From positions 1 through 64,000 of the forward strand of contig NZ_NEGG01000005.1 of the NCBI RefSeq assembly GCF_002135295.1: a stretch of 64,000 nt of DNA, read 5' to 3'. Both the position numbers and the translations under genes were made by a program. A model generated the notes under the pieces. It was not told where the DNA came from. It worked only from the letters and a program-made list of their open reading frames with translations, and ran no database searches. Positions 1-9,094 of this stretch are shown here, one piece after another; within the stretch, counting starts at the first letter, position 1; every line of letters starts with the position of its first letter. The DNA is from Acinetobacter sp. ANC 5054. Lineage in GTDB: Bacteria; Pseudomonadota; Gammaproteobacteria; Pseudomonadales; Moraxellaceae.

Positions 1-7
1 GTCGGCT

Positions 8-35
8 ATATTACGCTTTCTTTTCAGAAAGTCAA
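8..35 (-). promoter_or_regulatory. Strong outward promoter (rrn P2-like)
   Basis: Read on the minus strand there is a -35 TTGACT (plus 30-35), a 16-base spacer and a -10 TAATAT (plus 8-13), followed by a GC-rich discriminator (GCCGAC). An A/T-rich tract lies just upstream, as in UP elements. The promoter fires out of the window, so its gene is not visible. Together with the promoter at 147-174 it has the P1-P2 layout of rRNA operons; that assignment is inferred. Confidence 0.6.
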
Positions 36-146
36 CTAGCAAATCAAATTATTTTAAACTTTCTTAACAAAACCCAATCTAAACACTTCGTGCTAAGTTG
101 CTGTTTTATCAGAAGTTTTAATCTTCATCACCGCCGATGGATGTGC

Positions 147-174
147 ATTCTACAGCATTTCACATCCGTTGCAA
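147..174 (-). promoter_or_regulatory. Strong outward promoter (rrn P1-like)
   Basis: On the minus strand a -35 TTGCAA (plus 169-174) is followed by a 16-base spacer and a -10 TAGAAT (plus 147-152). The two -10 boxes at 147-152 and 8-13 are 139 bp apart, close to the usual P1-P2 spacing of rRNA operons. A 7-bp inverted repeat (GGATGTG/CACATCC) spans the -10 and spacer. No gene lies between the two promoters. Confidence 0.5.
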
Positions 175-244
175 CACCCTTTTTCATGTTTTTTATAAAT
201 ATCGCTTCGTTTGTTTATTTATTCTACTAAAACGGGCTTTTTTT

Positions 245-1321
245 CTATTTTTTGAGCATAAAAGGAACAGCATTACCTAATTTATCGTTTAATTTATCTT
301 TATGATTTTTTTCTTGCCAGTTTAAAGGACGGCAATCAATGTATTCACAATAGCCACCATCCCCATTTTCAAACTCATCATTGATTTTGATTTGATAATG
401 AAAGCTCCCCGCATAGCCAGCACCCAAACCAAATTTAAAATCCCCACGACTCTGCGCCTGAATATAAATTTGGATATCATCATTCTGGCAAATCCATTCA
501 AATTCACGAGGCAAATACATTTTTTGCAAATTTGGCGTTTTCACTACCGGATAAACTCGTTGAATTTTAAAATGTACATTTTGATCAATCATTAACACAT
601 GCTTATTTTTAAAATCCCGAAGATATAAACGTGAACTTAAAATATTGTTATAACGATCTCGAGTTTGAACCAAAATGATTTGCCGCTGCTGACTTAAGTT
701 AATTATCTGCTGGGTAAAAAATGCCAATGGCAAATAAGGGAATTTACTAAATTGCGCATAAGACAACGCTGCTAATTGATCTATCTCATAAATTTGGTTT
801 TGATATTTAATCTGCCCTTCGCAATGACACATCACAGACCAATACTCAGCCAATCCTAGCCTGAGTTTAGCCAAGCATGATTTCATTTCCGTCGCTTGAA
901 TTTCCAACTTAAAACTCAGCTCATTATCCTCACGTTGGATACTAAATGTATCTTTAAGCCCGATAATTGATTCCTTATGACCAAACTGAATTTCAGATGG
1001 CTTGAGCTGACAGTCATTTTGCAATGAATATTGTTGGAGTTGCCCCACCATATGAGCGCTAGTGCTCGACATAACAGTTGCCGTATCGAGTACAGTGGTT
1101 TTTATGGCGTAGGTATTTTGAAATACTGGAATTTTAGGCTGACCGAGCCAACTGATAAAATTAAGATAATGTAAAGGCGCAGGAAGACTGGGAACACTGA
1201 GACCATAGTAAACTGCGTTATAGAGTTGATTCGGTCCCTGAAGTTGTATGTTTTTCTTATTCAATTTTGGGGCTTGATTCAATCGTTTAGATTGATCCAA
1301 GAAATCTTGAAATATCTGCAT
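245..1321 (-). CDS. Hypothetical protein, possibly DUF6670 family
   Basis: This 358-residue protein has no signal peptide, no transmembrane helix and no catalytic motif that I recognise. Its C-terminal third is rich in aromatic and glycine residues (a GLGAGYAGSFHYQIK stretch), which suggests a beta-rich fold. It may belong to the Acinetobacter family DUF6670, but I am not certain. The ATG lies 40 bp after the pssA stop, so it probably forms the last gene of an rlmJ-pssA-hypothetical transcription unit. No function is assigned. Confidence 0.7.
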   Translation of the reverse strand: MQIFQDFLDQSKRLNQAPKLNKKNIQLQGPNQLYNAVYYGLSVPSLPAPLHYLNFISWLGQPKIPVFQNTYAIKTTVLDTATVMSSTSAHMVGQLQQYSLQNDCQLKPSEIQFGHKESIIGLKDTFSIQREDNELSFKLEIQATEMKSCLAKLRLGLAEYWSVMCHCEGQIKYQNQIYEIDQLAALSYAQFSKFPYLPLAFFTQQIINLSQQRQIILVQTRDRYNNILSSRLYLRDFKNKHVLMIDQNVHFKIQRVYPVVKTPNLQKMYLPREFEWICQNDDIQIYIQAQSRGDFKFGLGAGYAGSFHYQIKINDEFENGDGGYCEYIDCRPLNWQEKNHKDKLNDKLGNAVPFMLKK

Positions 1322-1361
1322 ATCAAGCCCCTCTTTTTCATGTTATTACGCCATGATTAAA

Positions 1362-2186
1362 TCATGCTTCAGCCTTCTTTGCCATTAAGGTTGTTACAAA
1401 ACCAGAAAAAGCATAAATCACTGAAAGAATTAAAATTCCCATTGGAATATTGTAGGTTACAGCAGCTAAAACAAAGACGATAATTGGTAGTACTGCAAAT
1501 GGCACTCGACGACGATCTACTGTTTTAAATGAATAATATTTCACATTGGAAATCATTAATAAGCCCACAGCAGCAATCACTACAGCATTTAAGATTTGTA
1601 TACCTTTTTCGCGCAGATCAAAAACTTCGGGGATGTCCATACCCACCCACACCAATGAAATAATCATCACCGCAGCAAGTGGGCTCGCCACACCAATAAA
1701 GTAACGCTTATCGACTACGCCAATTTGTACGTTAAAGCGTGCTAAACGAAATGCTGCACAAGCCGTGTAAACAAAACATGCCGCCAGACCGATACGACCT
1801 AAGTCATGCAAACTCCAGCTGTACATCAAAATGGCAGGAGCGACACCAAAGGCCAACAAGTCAGATAAGGAGTCGAATTGCTCACCAAAGGGACTTTGTG
1901 CGCCAATGGCACGTGCCACACGACCATCCAAACCATCAAACAAAGCTGCAAGGAAAATGGCATAAATCGCTTGCTGATATTCACCATTCATACTGGCAAT
2001 AATAGAATAGAAGCCTGATAACAACGCCGCCGTTGTAATCAGGTTCGGCCACAGATAGATCCCACGACGCTTCACTTTATGCCCTTCATGGGTATGCTCC
2101 TCTTCTTCTACCTCGAATGTAATGCCATCAAAAGCATTTTCATCTTTCGAAGAAATTTCCCGTTCAGGTTTACTTGTATTTGTCAT
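1362..2186 (-). CDS. pssA: CDP-diacylglycerol--serine O-phosphatidyltransferase
   Basis: The enzyme makes phosphatidylserine from CDP-diacylglycerol and L-serine at the inner membrane, the first step to phosphatidylethanolamine. The CDP-alcohol phosphotransferase signature DGx2ARx8Gx3Dx3D is complete at residues 87-109 (D87 G88 A91 R92 G101 D105 D109). Several hydrophobic segments follow a charged N-terminus of about 40 residues that contains an acidic run (VEEEEHTHEGH). Length (274 aa) fits the membrane-type PssA rather than the E. coli peripheral type. It lies 41 bp downstream of rlmJ on the same strand. Confidence 0.93.
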   Translation of the reverse strand: MTNTSKPEREISSKDENAFDGITFEVEEEEHTHEGHKVKRRGIYLWPNLITTAALLSGFYSIIASMNGEYQQAIYAIFLAALFDGLDGRVARAIGAQSPFGEQFDSLSDLLAFGVAPAILMYSWSLHDLGRIGLAACFVYTACAAFRLARFNVQIGVVDKRYFIGVASPLAAVMIISLVWVGMDIPEVFDLREKGIQILNAVVIAAVGLLMISNVKYYSFKTVDRRRVPFAVLPIIVFVLAAVTYNIPMGILILSVIYAFSGFVTTLMAKKAEA

Positions 2187-2227
2187 TCTTTGATCCTAAC
2201 TGTGACCTATTTTCTTTTTTAAATAAA

Positions 2228-3085
2228 TTATTCGCCAACCAACCAACGTACAGCAGCATGTCCACCATTTTCGTTCATACGAAGATGCGGGAATAACCAT
2301 TGTAACGCTTCATCTGCATCTTCAGAGAATTTCCAAGGTGGATTAATCACCAAGAGACCACAACCATTGAGTCCCACTGGAGTGTCATCAGGCCATACAC
2401 AAATTTCACAGACCAATTGACGACGAATGCCCGTCTTGTACATTTTCTTTTCGAAACGTTCAATCATGGCACGATCTTTAATTGGGTACCAAACCGCAAA
2501 AACACCTGTCGGCCATTTTTTATAGGCTGCTACCAATAATTCTACAAGTTGTGGGAAATCCTTACGTTCTAATTCGTAAGGTGGGTCAATCATCACCAAG
2601 CCACGTTTTTCTTTTGGTGGAATGACACCCAACAGACCTTCATAAGCATCACGTTCATGCAAACCTGCACGTTTATCGAAAATGTTATGGCGTAATTGTT
2701 GAAAAACATCACGTTGCATTTCGAAAATCGTTGCTTTGTCCGTTTCGCGCATCCCTTCAAGTGCAAACCAAGGTGAACCGGGATAAGCACCCTTACCAAA
2801 GTTCTCACGCATTTTTTCAACAACTTTTAGGTATTGTTGAACACCTTCAGGTGCATTGCGTTTAATAGAATCATCAAGTTTGATGAGACGATGAATACCA
2901 TTCAAAAATTCACCCGACTTCTGTGCTTCAGAAGTAGACAGGTCATATTTACCTGCGCCACCATGCGTATCTACATAGCGATAAGGTTTATCTTTAGCAT
3001 TGAGTCGACTTAACAACTGAAGCAACAATACATGCTTCATGACGTCGGCAAAGTTGCCTGCATGGAAATGGTGACGGTAATTCAT
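2228..3085 (-). CDS. rlmJ: 23S rRNA (adenine(2030)-N6)-methyltransferase
   Basis: RlmJ (formerly YhiR/ComJ, DUF519) methylates A2030 of 23S rRNA using S-adenosylmethionine. The N-terminus MNYRHHFHAGNFADVMKH is characteristic of the family, and the adenine N6-methyltransferase catalytic motif DPPY is at residues 167-170. The length of 285 aa is normal. It is probably the first gene of a minus-strand unit with pssA. It is divergent from the oxygenase at 3202. Confidence 0.93.
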   Translation of the reverse strand: MNYRHHFHAGNFADVMKHVLLLQLLSRLNAKDKPYRYVDTHGGAGKYDLSTSEAQKSGEFLNGIHRLIKLDDSIKRNAPEGVQQYLKVVEKMRENFGKGAYPGSPWFALEGMRETDKATIFEMQRDVFQQLRHNIFDKRAGLHERDAYEGLLGVIPPKEKRGLVMIDPPYELERKDFPQLVELLVAAYKKWPTGVFAVWYPIKDRAMIERFEKKMYKTGIRRQLVCEICVWPDDTPVGLNGCGLLVINPPWKFSEDADEALQWLFPHLRMNENGGHAAVRWLVGE

Positions 3086-3201
3086 GTTTCATTAATTCCT
3101 GATATCAACGCATATTTTAGCATGAAAAATTGTTTCATTCAGATGCTATTCTTGCTCTAGAATACGTCACCTTTTTTCTGCTCTTTTTCGGGGTTCAATA
3201 T

Positions 3202-3804
3202 ATGGATGCTATGCTTCTCCCAAAGTCTTGGCCGGTTGATCAAATCCTAGATGATTTAGATCAACACGGTTTTACCCTGATCGATGACGCCTATTCGGCT
3301 GAGTATATACATGCACTCGTTGAAGAATGTATGTCAAATTTAACTAAATTTAGAGACGCAGCCATTCAAAATGGTGTGATCAGTAAAATTCGAAGCGACC
3401 ATATTTTATGGATCAATGAAGATTTAGAAGTCGCTCAAGAACATGTCCAATCTTTAAATGCACTCGCAGAACAATTCAATCGTGCTTTTTATGCAGGTAT
3501 TCATGAAGTTGAAGCTCATTTTGCCTGTTATAACGCTGGTGAGTTTTATGCCTTACATCGTGACAATCCACAAGGTAAAAATGGTCGTGTGATTTCTGCA
3601 GTCTATTATCTACATGAAAATTGGCAAGAAGATTGGGGCGGCGAATTACGCCTACAAGATAAAAATGACCAATGGCATATCATACAACCTAAACCTAACC
3701 GTATTGCCCTATTTCAAAGTGACTTATTACATGAAGTCCTTCAAGCTAAGCGTCAGCGTTTGTCGATCACGGCGTGGTTACGAAACGACAATAACATTTG
3801 GTAA
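3202..3804 (+). CDS. 2OG-Fe(II) oxygenase family protein
   Basis: This is a predicted non-haem iron, 2-oxoglutarate-dependent hydroxylase of the prolyl-4-hydroxylase/EGL-9-like group. The iron triad is visible: HRD within YALHRDNPQG, and a distal His in LFQSDLLHEV, followed by the Arg of RLSITAWLR that would hold 2-oxoglutarate. I chose the ATG at 3202 (200 aa, MDAMLLPKSWP). The longer in-frame reading from 3130 would add a hydrophobic stretch not typical of this family. The substrate cannot be predicted; in some bacteria relatives modify ribosomal proteins or EF-Tu. Confidence 0.8.
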   Translation: MDAMLLPKSWPVDQILDDLDQHGFTLIDDAYSAEYIHALVEECMSNLTKFRDAAIQNGVISKIRSDHILWINEDLEVAQEHVQSLNALAEQFNRAFYAGIHEVEAHFACYNAGEFYALHRDNPQGKNGRVISAVYYLHENWQEDWGGELRLQDKNDQWHIIQPKPNRIALFQSDLLHEVLQAKRQRLSITAWLRNDNNIW

Positions 3805-3875
3805 TTTTACCTTTTTCCTTTAAAAATTATTTTGTATCCTCATATATGTGTCATTCATAGATGAGGATGTATCCG

Positions 3876-4403
3876 ATGCGTCAGAGCAGCAAACAAATCA
3901 TTCAACGTATTGGGGAAACTGATCAACTGTTTTTGCAGGGCAATACACCGTCTTTGGCACTGGACCGTGCTGACCTTCGCCTACAACTGGTCGAAATCAG
4001 TAAAAATAATCAAGAAAAAGTGCATTTCCTTCAAGAAGCAATTGTACTGCTTGAGCAAGGTCGGCTTGAGTTTGATGAAATGCCAATGGAGTTGTATATC
4101 AACTTATCGTTACATTTAGCAAAAGCATACATGGTGTTTTTCGAAACAACTCGAGAGCAGCGTTATGCCTTAATTACGCAACAAATTATGAAACCCATGT
4201 CTAAAGCAGAACATGGTGGTATTTATTTCTATTTAGCGTATGCGTCTGCGGTGAAGCAAGAGCCTGCAATGACAAGACATTGGTTAACCAAATATTGCAA
4301 AACCGATGAATTCGATATGACCACGCTACTCGAACATCCGTCTTTCACGGCATACCGCCAAGAAGAATGGTTTAGCAAATTATGTCAAAGCAAAATGCAC
4401 TAA
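3876..4403 (+). CDS. Conserved hypothetical protein, helical
   Basis: I do not recognise this family. The product (175 aa from the ATG at 3876) appears soluble and largely alpha-helical, resembling short TPR-like stretches (LHLAKAYMVFFETTREQRYAL). A GAGGA box at 3863-3867 gives normal spacing to 3876, so I prefer this start over the in-frame ATGs at 3861 and 3867. A strong terminator follows. No signal peptide or membrane segment is seen. Confidence 0.7.
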   Translation: MRQSSKQIIQRIGETDQLFLQGNTPSLALDRADLRLQLVEISKNNQEKVHFLQEAIVLLEQGRLEFDEMPMELYINLSLHLAKAYMVFFETTREQRYALITQQIMKPMSKAEHGGIYFYLAYASAVKQEPAMTRHWLTKYCKTDEFDMTTLLEHPSFTAYRQEEWFSKLCQSKMH

Positions 4404-4405
4404 AT

Positions 4406-4436
4406 AAAAAACACCTCATTTGAGGTGTTTTTTTTA
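4406..4436. terminator. Bidirectional rho-independent terminator
   Basis: Stem ACACCTCA/TGAGGTGT (4411-4428) has an A tract before it and a run of T after it. It can serve the plus-strand gene ending at 4403 and the minus-strand gene ending at 4447. Confidence 0.85.
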
Positions 4437-4446
4437 GCTGGTCTAT

Positions 4447-4704
4447 TTAAGCGGGCTGAAGTTTATATGCATCCATATGCAGCTGCTGATTAAGCTCATC
4501 AATCCAAATTGCCCAATCATCATCTTGAACCAGATGGCTGATTAAGAAATCACGCTGCGCTTTATTCCAAAATGGCGCATCATGCAAATTTTCACTGGCA
4601 GACAGTTGATGTGTTCGAATATATAGCTCGATCGCAGCAGGACTACTTGCCAACCCCAATTGGGAAAACAATAACGCTAAGGATGGTGTATTTTGATTGA
4701 GCAT
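4447..4704 (-). CDS. DUF2789 family protein (copy 1)
   Basis: This 85-residue acidic protein carries the family pattern: a leading LFSQLGL block, a central APFWNKAQRDFLI block and a terminal DDDWAIWIDELNQQLH block. DUF2789 proteins are small and have no known function. It is a paralog of the protein at 4810-5070, sharing the three blocks. An A/T-rich gap of about 100 bp with the upstream gene's terminator separates them, so each is likely transcribed on its own. Confidence 0.85.
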   Translation of the reverse strand: MLNQNTPSLALLFSQLGLASSPAAIELYIRTHQLSASENLHDAPFWNKAQRDFLISHLVQDDDWAIWIDELNQQLHMDAYKLQPA

Positions 4705-4763
4705 CTCGCCCTCCTTATCAACTAATCTGTCATTTATTATTTAATTAACTTATATGAAGTTGA

Positions 4764-4789
4764 TAAAAAAACCTAGCACTGATGCTAGG
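4764..4789 (-). terminator. Terminator of DUF2789 copy 2
   Basis: Stem CCTAGCA/TGCTAGG (4772-4789) is followed, in the minus direction, by a run of eight T residues (plus-strand A tract 4764-4771). It lies just past the stop at 4810. Confidence 0.8.
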
Positions 4790-4809
4790 TTTGTTGTTTC
4801 AAATTGTAT

Positions 4810-5070
4810 TTAAATTTTGCATGAGCCAGAGAGCTTATGTTCTTTATGCAATTGTTCATTGAGAATATCGACCACCATGGCCCAATCATCATCTTTTTTC
4901 CAATGACTGATGATAAAATCTCGTTGTGATTTACTCCAAAATGGTGCCTCATGTAAAGGCACATCCATCGTAATTTGATGGGTTTCAATAAATTGATCGA
5001 TCGCATCTGAACTGCCGTCCAGCCCCAATTGTTCAAAAAACAGCTCTAAGGTCGGTTGTTGGTCAAACAT
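4810..5070 (-). CDS. DUF2789 family protein (copy 2)
   Basis: This 86-residue protein shares the LFFEQLGL, APFWSKSQRDFII and DDDWAMVVDILNEQLH blocks with its neighbour at 4447-4704. The ATG at 5070 is preceded by a good GAGGAG box seven bases upstream; the longer reading from 5085 would start with TTG and overlap that box, so I reject it. Function is unknown. The pair looks like an old tandem duplication. Confidence 0.85.
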   Translation of the reverse strand: MFDQQPTLELFFEQLGLDGSSDAIDQFIETHQITMDVPLHEAPFWSKSQRDFIISHWKKDDDWAMVVDILNEQLHKEHKLSGSCKI

Positions 5071-5205
5071 GTCTGTTCTCCTCAAATCAAGCTGACATTT
5101 CTCCTTCTTTTATAGTTATCTGTTCCATCCGATTTGTCAGTATGAACTCAATCTCAACATGTTATTTTTTGTTCATTTTCCATTCAGCAGTTTTAAATTT
5201 AACGA

Positions 5206-5236
5206 TAAAAAAAGCACCCCAAATGGAGTGCTTTTT
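5206..5236 (-). terminator. Terminator of mdh
   Basis: An imperfect stem AGCACcCC/GGaGTGCT is flanked by an A tract on the left and T run on the right. It lies 25 bp past the mdh stop and can act in the minus direction. Confidence 0.75.
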
Positions 5237-5260
5237 CTAACTTAATCGAATTCGATCAAA

Positions 5261-6247
5261 TTATTTAACCATGTCAGCAACTGCTGCACGTTCTTCTTCT
5301 AACTCGTTAAGAGTGAAGTTGATACGTTCACGGCTGAATTCATCGATTTCAAGACCTTGAACGATTTTGTATTCGCCATTTTCGCAAGTTACAGGGAAAC
5401 CGAACATTACGCCTTCAGGGATACCATAAGAACCGTCAGAAGGAATACCCATAGTTACCCATTCGCCGTTTGTGCCAAGAGCCCAATCGCGCATGTGGTC
5501 GATTGCAGCGTTTGCAGCAGAAGCAGCAGAAGACAAACCACGTGCTTCGATGATCGCAGCACCACGTTTACCAACAGTTGGAAGGAACACGTCTTTGTTC
5601 CAAGCAGCATCGTTGATTTTGTCTTTTAAGCTTTCGCCGTTTACTGTAGCAAAACGGTAGTCAGCATACATTGTAGGAGAGTGGTTACCCCAAACTGTCA
5701 TTGTTTTGATGTCAGAAACTGCAACACCAGCTTTTTGAGCAAGTTGAGTCAACGCACGGTTGTGGTCAAGACGAAGCATCGCTGTGAAGTTTTTCGCTGG
5801 AAGATCTGTAGCAGATTTCATTGCGATGTAAGCGTTAGTGTTTGCAGGGTTACCTACAACAAGAACTTTAACGTCACGGCTAGCAACTTCGTTAAGCGCT
5901 TTACCTTGACCAATGAAGATTTCACCGTTTACTTTAAGAAGGTCAGCACGTTCCATGCCTGGACCACGTGGACGTGAACCAACAAGAAGAGCGTAGTCAG
6001 CATCTTTGAATGCAACTTTAGGATCATCAGTACCGACCATACCTTCTAAAAGAGGGAATGCGCAGTCATCAAGTTCCATCATTACGCCTTTAAGCGCTTG
6101 TTGAGCTTTCTCAACTGGAATTTCTAATAATTGAAGGATAACTGGTTGGTCTTTACCCAACATTTCACCGCTTGCGATACGGAATAATAAGCTATAACCG
6201 ATTTGACCAGCTGCGCCAGTAACGGCAACACGAACTGCTTGTTTCAT
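5261..6247 (-). CDS. mdh: Malate dehydrogenase
   Basis: The enzyme interconverts malate and oxaloacetate with NAD in the TCA cycle. The NAD-binding loop GAAGQIG is at residues 11-17, the mobile substrate loop with arginines is at 92-100 (RPRGPGMER), and the catalytic pair is in LDHNR (about 161-164) and GNH189S. At 328 aa it belongs to the cytosolic-type (MDH2-like) group used by Acinetobacter and Pseudomonas relatives, rather than the 312-aa E. coli type. It is transcribed alone and has its own terminator. Confidence 0.96.
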   Translation of the reverse strand: MKQAVRVAVTGAAGQIGYSLLFRIASGEMLGKDQPVILQLLEIPVEKAQQALKGVMMELDDCAFPLLEGMVGTDDPKVAFKDADYALLVGSRPRGPGMERADLLKVNGEIFIGQGKALNEVASRDVKVLVVGNPANTNAYIAMKSATDLPAKNFTAMLRLDHNRALTQLAQKAGVAVSDIKTMTVWGNHSPTMYADYRFATVNGESLKDKINDAAWNKDVFLPTVGKRGAAIIEARGLSSAASAANAAIDHMRDWALGTNGEWVTMGIPSDGSYGIPEGVMFGFPVTCENGEYKIVQGLEIDEFSRERINFTLNELEEERAAVADMVK

Positions 6248-6417
6248 GTAATTATCTCCAATTGAGGAAGGTCATAATGATTAAATAGCTGTTCTATCTA
6301 ATCTTAATAATCATAAACGGCAAAGATTGTACTCCAATCATTAACGTGATGCATGCAAAAGAGAATGAATTTCAACAAAAGTATGATAGGAAATATAAAT
6401 AAAATGCTAAAAAAACT

Positions 6418-7071
6418 TTAGAAAGAACCTTTAATTGTGAAATTTGCTGGACAATTACTCACCACATTTACAGGGCAACTTTTGTATTGACCATTATTTT
6501 TATAGCAGATTTTAATTTCGGTCAGCATACTCCCTGCGCGAGTTTGCATACAATTAAACTCAATACTTTGTGATAATAATCCACTATTCATTTTTAGCAT
6601 TTTGTTACGTAAAACATTTGCTTGCATGACACGGGTATCTTGACTGGTGAGCTCTTCAGGAATTTTGAGTTTATCTGCGTGATTGATGATGGTCCGAAAA
6701 TACTGGCTTGCATTCATCGGAACGCAGCCACCAATATTTTGCCAAAGTGCAACCCGAGCATTTTCATCAGGCATGATGCGCGCTACAACTTTGGCCTGTA
6801 AAGGTGAAAGCTTAGCTGAACTTTGCGTTGAGCAATCTCTTCCATTTGTTTCAGGATATAAACCCGTAATATTAAGTGAATAACCTTCTAAACATTTACG
6901 CTTCTTATTTTTTAATGGGTCATAAGCACAAACCGCTGGAACCATCTGTACATCCATTACGTAACCTATGACCACAGGGTTTGCCGACGCCATAGACATA
7001 GCCAGACCCGCACCGCTGCCCGCAAGCAACGAAATCAGCATCTTCATGGCATGACTATTTTTTTTCGGCAT
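6418..7071 (-). CDS. Secreted RNase T2-fold protein, catalytic residues lost
   Basis: The 217-aa protein has an N-terminal signal peptide ending near ...MASA(30)/NP. It follows the RNase T2/RNase I layout: an N-terminal Cys region, a block matching HGLWP, a KLSPLQAKVVARIMPD helix, a block matching HEWxKHGtC, then YFRTIINHADKLKIPEEL, LTEIKICY and a final NCPANFTI. The first catalytic block reads ITGLYP (68-73), with Thr69 in place of His. The second reads ALWQNIGGC (108-116), with Leu109, Asn112 and Ile113 in place of Glu, Lys and His. The fold is therefore recognisable but nuclease activity is not expected. The start may be the ATG at 7071 or one at residue 9; neither has a strong ribosome binding site. 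Confidence 0.75.
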   Translation of the reverse strand: MPKKNSHAMKMLISLLAGSGAGLAMSMASANPVVIGYVMDVQMVPAVCAYDPLKNKKRKCLEGYSLNITGLYPETNGRDCSTQSSAKLSPLQAKVVARIMPDENARVALWQNIGGCVPMNASQYFRTIINHADKLKIPEELTSQDTRVMQANVLRNKMLKMNSGLLSQSIEFNCMQTRAGSMLTEIKICYKNNGQYKSCPVNVVSNCPANFTIKGSF

Positions 7072-7117
7072 TCATATGACCCGTTTAATTAACCTTAACT
7101 ACATCTCACGCAATGCA

Positions 7118-9094
7118 TTATTGAGCATTACGTAATGGAATCATTTGCATCCGTTTTTCAATCGATTGCGGACCTTGCCCGAGCAATAAACCATAATGCG
7201 TAGCATTGGTCATCACATGTTTTACATAGTCACGTGTTTCAGTTAACGGAATGGATTCTGTGTACTGATCTGCTGCAATCGGCTGATATTCAGGCTGCCA
7301 ACGACGTGCTCGGTTTGGTCCTGCGTTATATCCTGCAGTGGCTAAAACTGGACTATCACTTAACTGACGCTGAATCATTGATAAATAATAAGTCCCGTAA
7401 CGGATATTGGTGTTCATATCTGAAAGTGCCGCAGGGTTATAGCTTTCTCCCATTTGACGTGCCACCAACTTGGCTGTATCTGGCATGATCTGCATTAAAC
7501 CACCTGCCCCAACATGCGAACGTGCGCTAGTAACAAAACGACTTTCTTGACGCATTAGGCCATACGCCCAAGCTGGATCAATCCCCGCATTAAGACTATG
7601 ACTGACCACATAGCTCTGATGAGGCATGGCATAACGTAAAGTATAGTTGTGTTGTTTGGTGGTTCGATCTGCTGCGTAAATTGCTCGGTCATACCAACCC
7701 ATGTCAGTTGCACGCTTAGCTGCGGCAAGAATCATGCCATCATCATGTTTAAGATAAGCTTGACGTACAGCCCAGTTCCATTCGCGGTTGATATAACTGT
7801 CAGATGCATTGATACGGCGCAATGCAAAAGCACGATTAAAATGTATATCTTGACTTAATCGCTGCGCATCTTGTGAAGTAGGCTGCGTATTTGACGGAAT
7901 ATTGTTATAAGACTGACCAATTTTGTCACGTGCTAACAAATTATGGTAGTCGTCACCCACTGCCAATTTACGGTAAATATCTTGCGCTGCACGTTTTGAA
8001 GATGAGTCGCCTCGTTGCTCTGATGCACGTGCCAACCAATATTGCCAGCGGTCTTCTTGTTTTTGTGACACATTCATTGCATCAATGGCACGTATCACAC
8101 TTTCCCAAGCGCCAAAGCGAATAGCTTGACGCGCATAAATCTCTGCTTCTTCAGAGCTAAAGGGCAAGCCATAACTTAAATCTAAATAGTTCAAAACTTC
8201 ACGATTGAAGTTATTTTTCATGACTGTTGTGCCACCAATGTAGCCAACACTGCGATACAAGGCTTTTTGCACACTTTCAGGTGTACCTTCCGCAGCACGT
8301 TTCACGGATGCCATTGCCCCATTTAGGTCAGTATCAGCCAAACGCCCCATCGCATAAATTAAATAGGCGTGATCTTCTGCTGTCGCTTTCGGTGCCGACC
8401 ATAAATAATTCAGTGGATTGGCTTGGATGCTATTCAACTGTGCAAGATTAATATTCACACCAATGGTTTGCGCAGTCGCAATCGCTTGCCCAGACTGACC
8501 TGCTCGCAACTGTCCCCACATGCGTTGATGCCGATCATCTTGTGTCATTAATGGACTGGAGAGCATCAAACGTCCCAAGCCTGTACACGAGTCAGGTTGT
8601 GAATTTGTTGTCAGCCAAACATCACTAAACTCAGCATAAACTAACGGATCGCCAGATTTTGCACGTACCTGTGCGACAGCACAGGTTTCAGCACGGTCCG
8701 GATTGGTAACGTATTGAAGTACTGGTTGTGCAGTAGCGAAGTCCGCTTGTTTTACTTTTTCTTCGACATAGTCTGCCGCTAATTTTTCTGCCATCGCAGA
8801 TTGAGGATAGCGCTGTGCAAAACTGGTAATTGCATTGGCAGGTTGCGAGGCAAGATTATTATTTAATCGCCAATATTCTGGGTAATAACCCAAAACATCA
8901 TTTTGCATTGCCGATTGGTATTCTTCTAATAATGAAATATTACCGGCATTCGCTGCACGTAAAGCATCATTAAATTGTTCATCTGCCGCTTGCGCAGCAA
9001 CAGAAATCCCAGACAGAGCTACACTCATAGCAAGCAATTTAGAGTAATTTTTTGGTTTTAACTTCTTATTTAACATCCACTTGCCTTCATTCAT
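7118..9094 (-). CDS. slt: Soluble lytic murein transglycosylase
   Basis: This periplasmic enzyme cleaves peptidoglycan glycan strands to give 1,6-anhydromuropeptides. A signal peptide ends at ...SVAAQA/ADEQ. A long superhelical domain follows, then a C-terminal SLT domain with the catalytic Glu in MRQES (about residue 517), GLMQIMP and AGYNAGPNRARRW. The length of 658 aa is typical of Slt70. The listed start is ATG 9094; the ATG at 9076 (MLNKKLKP) has a better-placed AAGG box and may be the true start. Confidence 0.93.
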   Translation of the reverse strand: MNEGKWMLNKKLKPKNYSKLLAMSVALSGISVAAQAADEQFNDALRAANAGNISLLEEYQSAMQNDVLGYYPEYWRLNNNLASQPANAITSFAQRYPQSAMAEKLAADYVEEKVKQADFATAQPVLQYVTNPDRAETCAVAQVRAKSGDPLVYAEFSDVWLTTNSQPDSCTGLGRLMLSSPLMTQDDRHQRMWGQLRAGQSGQAIATAQTIGVNINLAQLNSIQANPLNYLWSAPKATAEDHAYLIYAMGRLADTDLNGAMASVKRAAEGTPESVQKALYRSVGYIGGTTVMKNNFNREVLNYLDLSYGLPFSSEEAEIYARQAIRFGAWESVIRAIDAMNVSQKQEDRWQYWLARASEQRGDSSSKRAAQDIYRKLAVGDDYHNLLARDKIGQSYNNIPSNTQPTSQDAQRLSQDIHFNRAFALRRINASDSYINREWNWAVRQAYLKHDDGMILAAAKRATDMGWYDRAIYAADRTTKQHNYTLRYAMPHQSYVVSHSLNAGIDPAWAYGLMRQESRFVTSARSHVGAGGLMQIMPDTAKLVARQMGESYNPAALSDMNTNIRYGTYYLSMIQRQLSDSPVLATAGYNAGPNRARRWQPEYQPIAADQYTESIPLTETRDYVKHVMTNATHYGLLLGQGPQSIEKRMQMIPLRNAQ

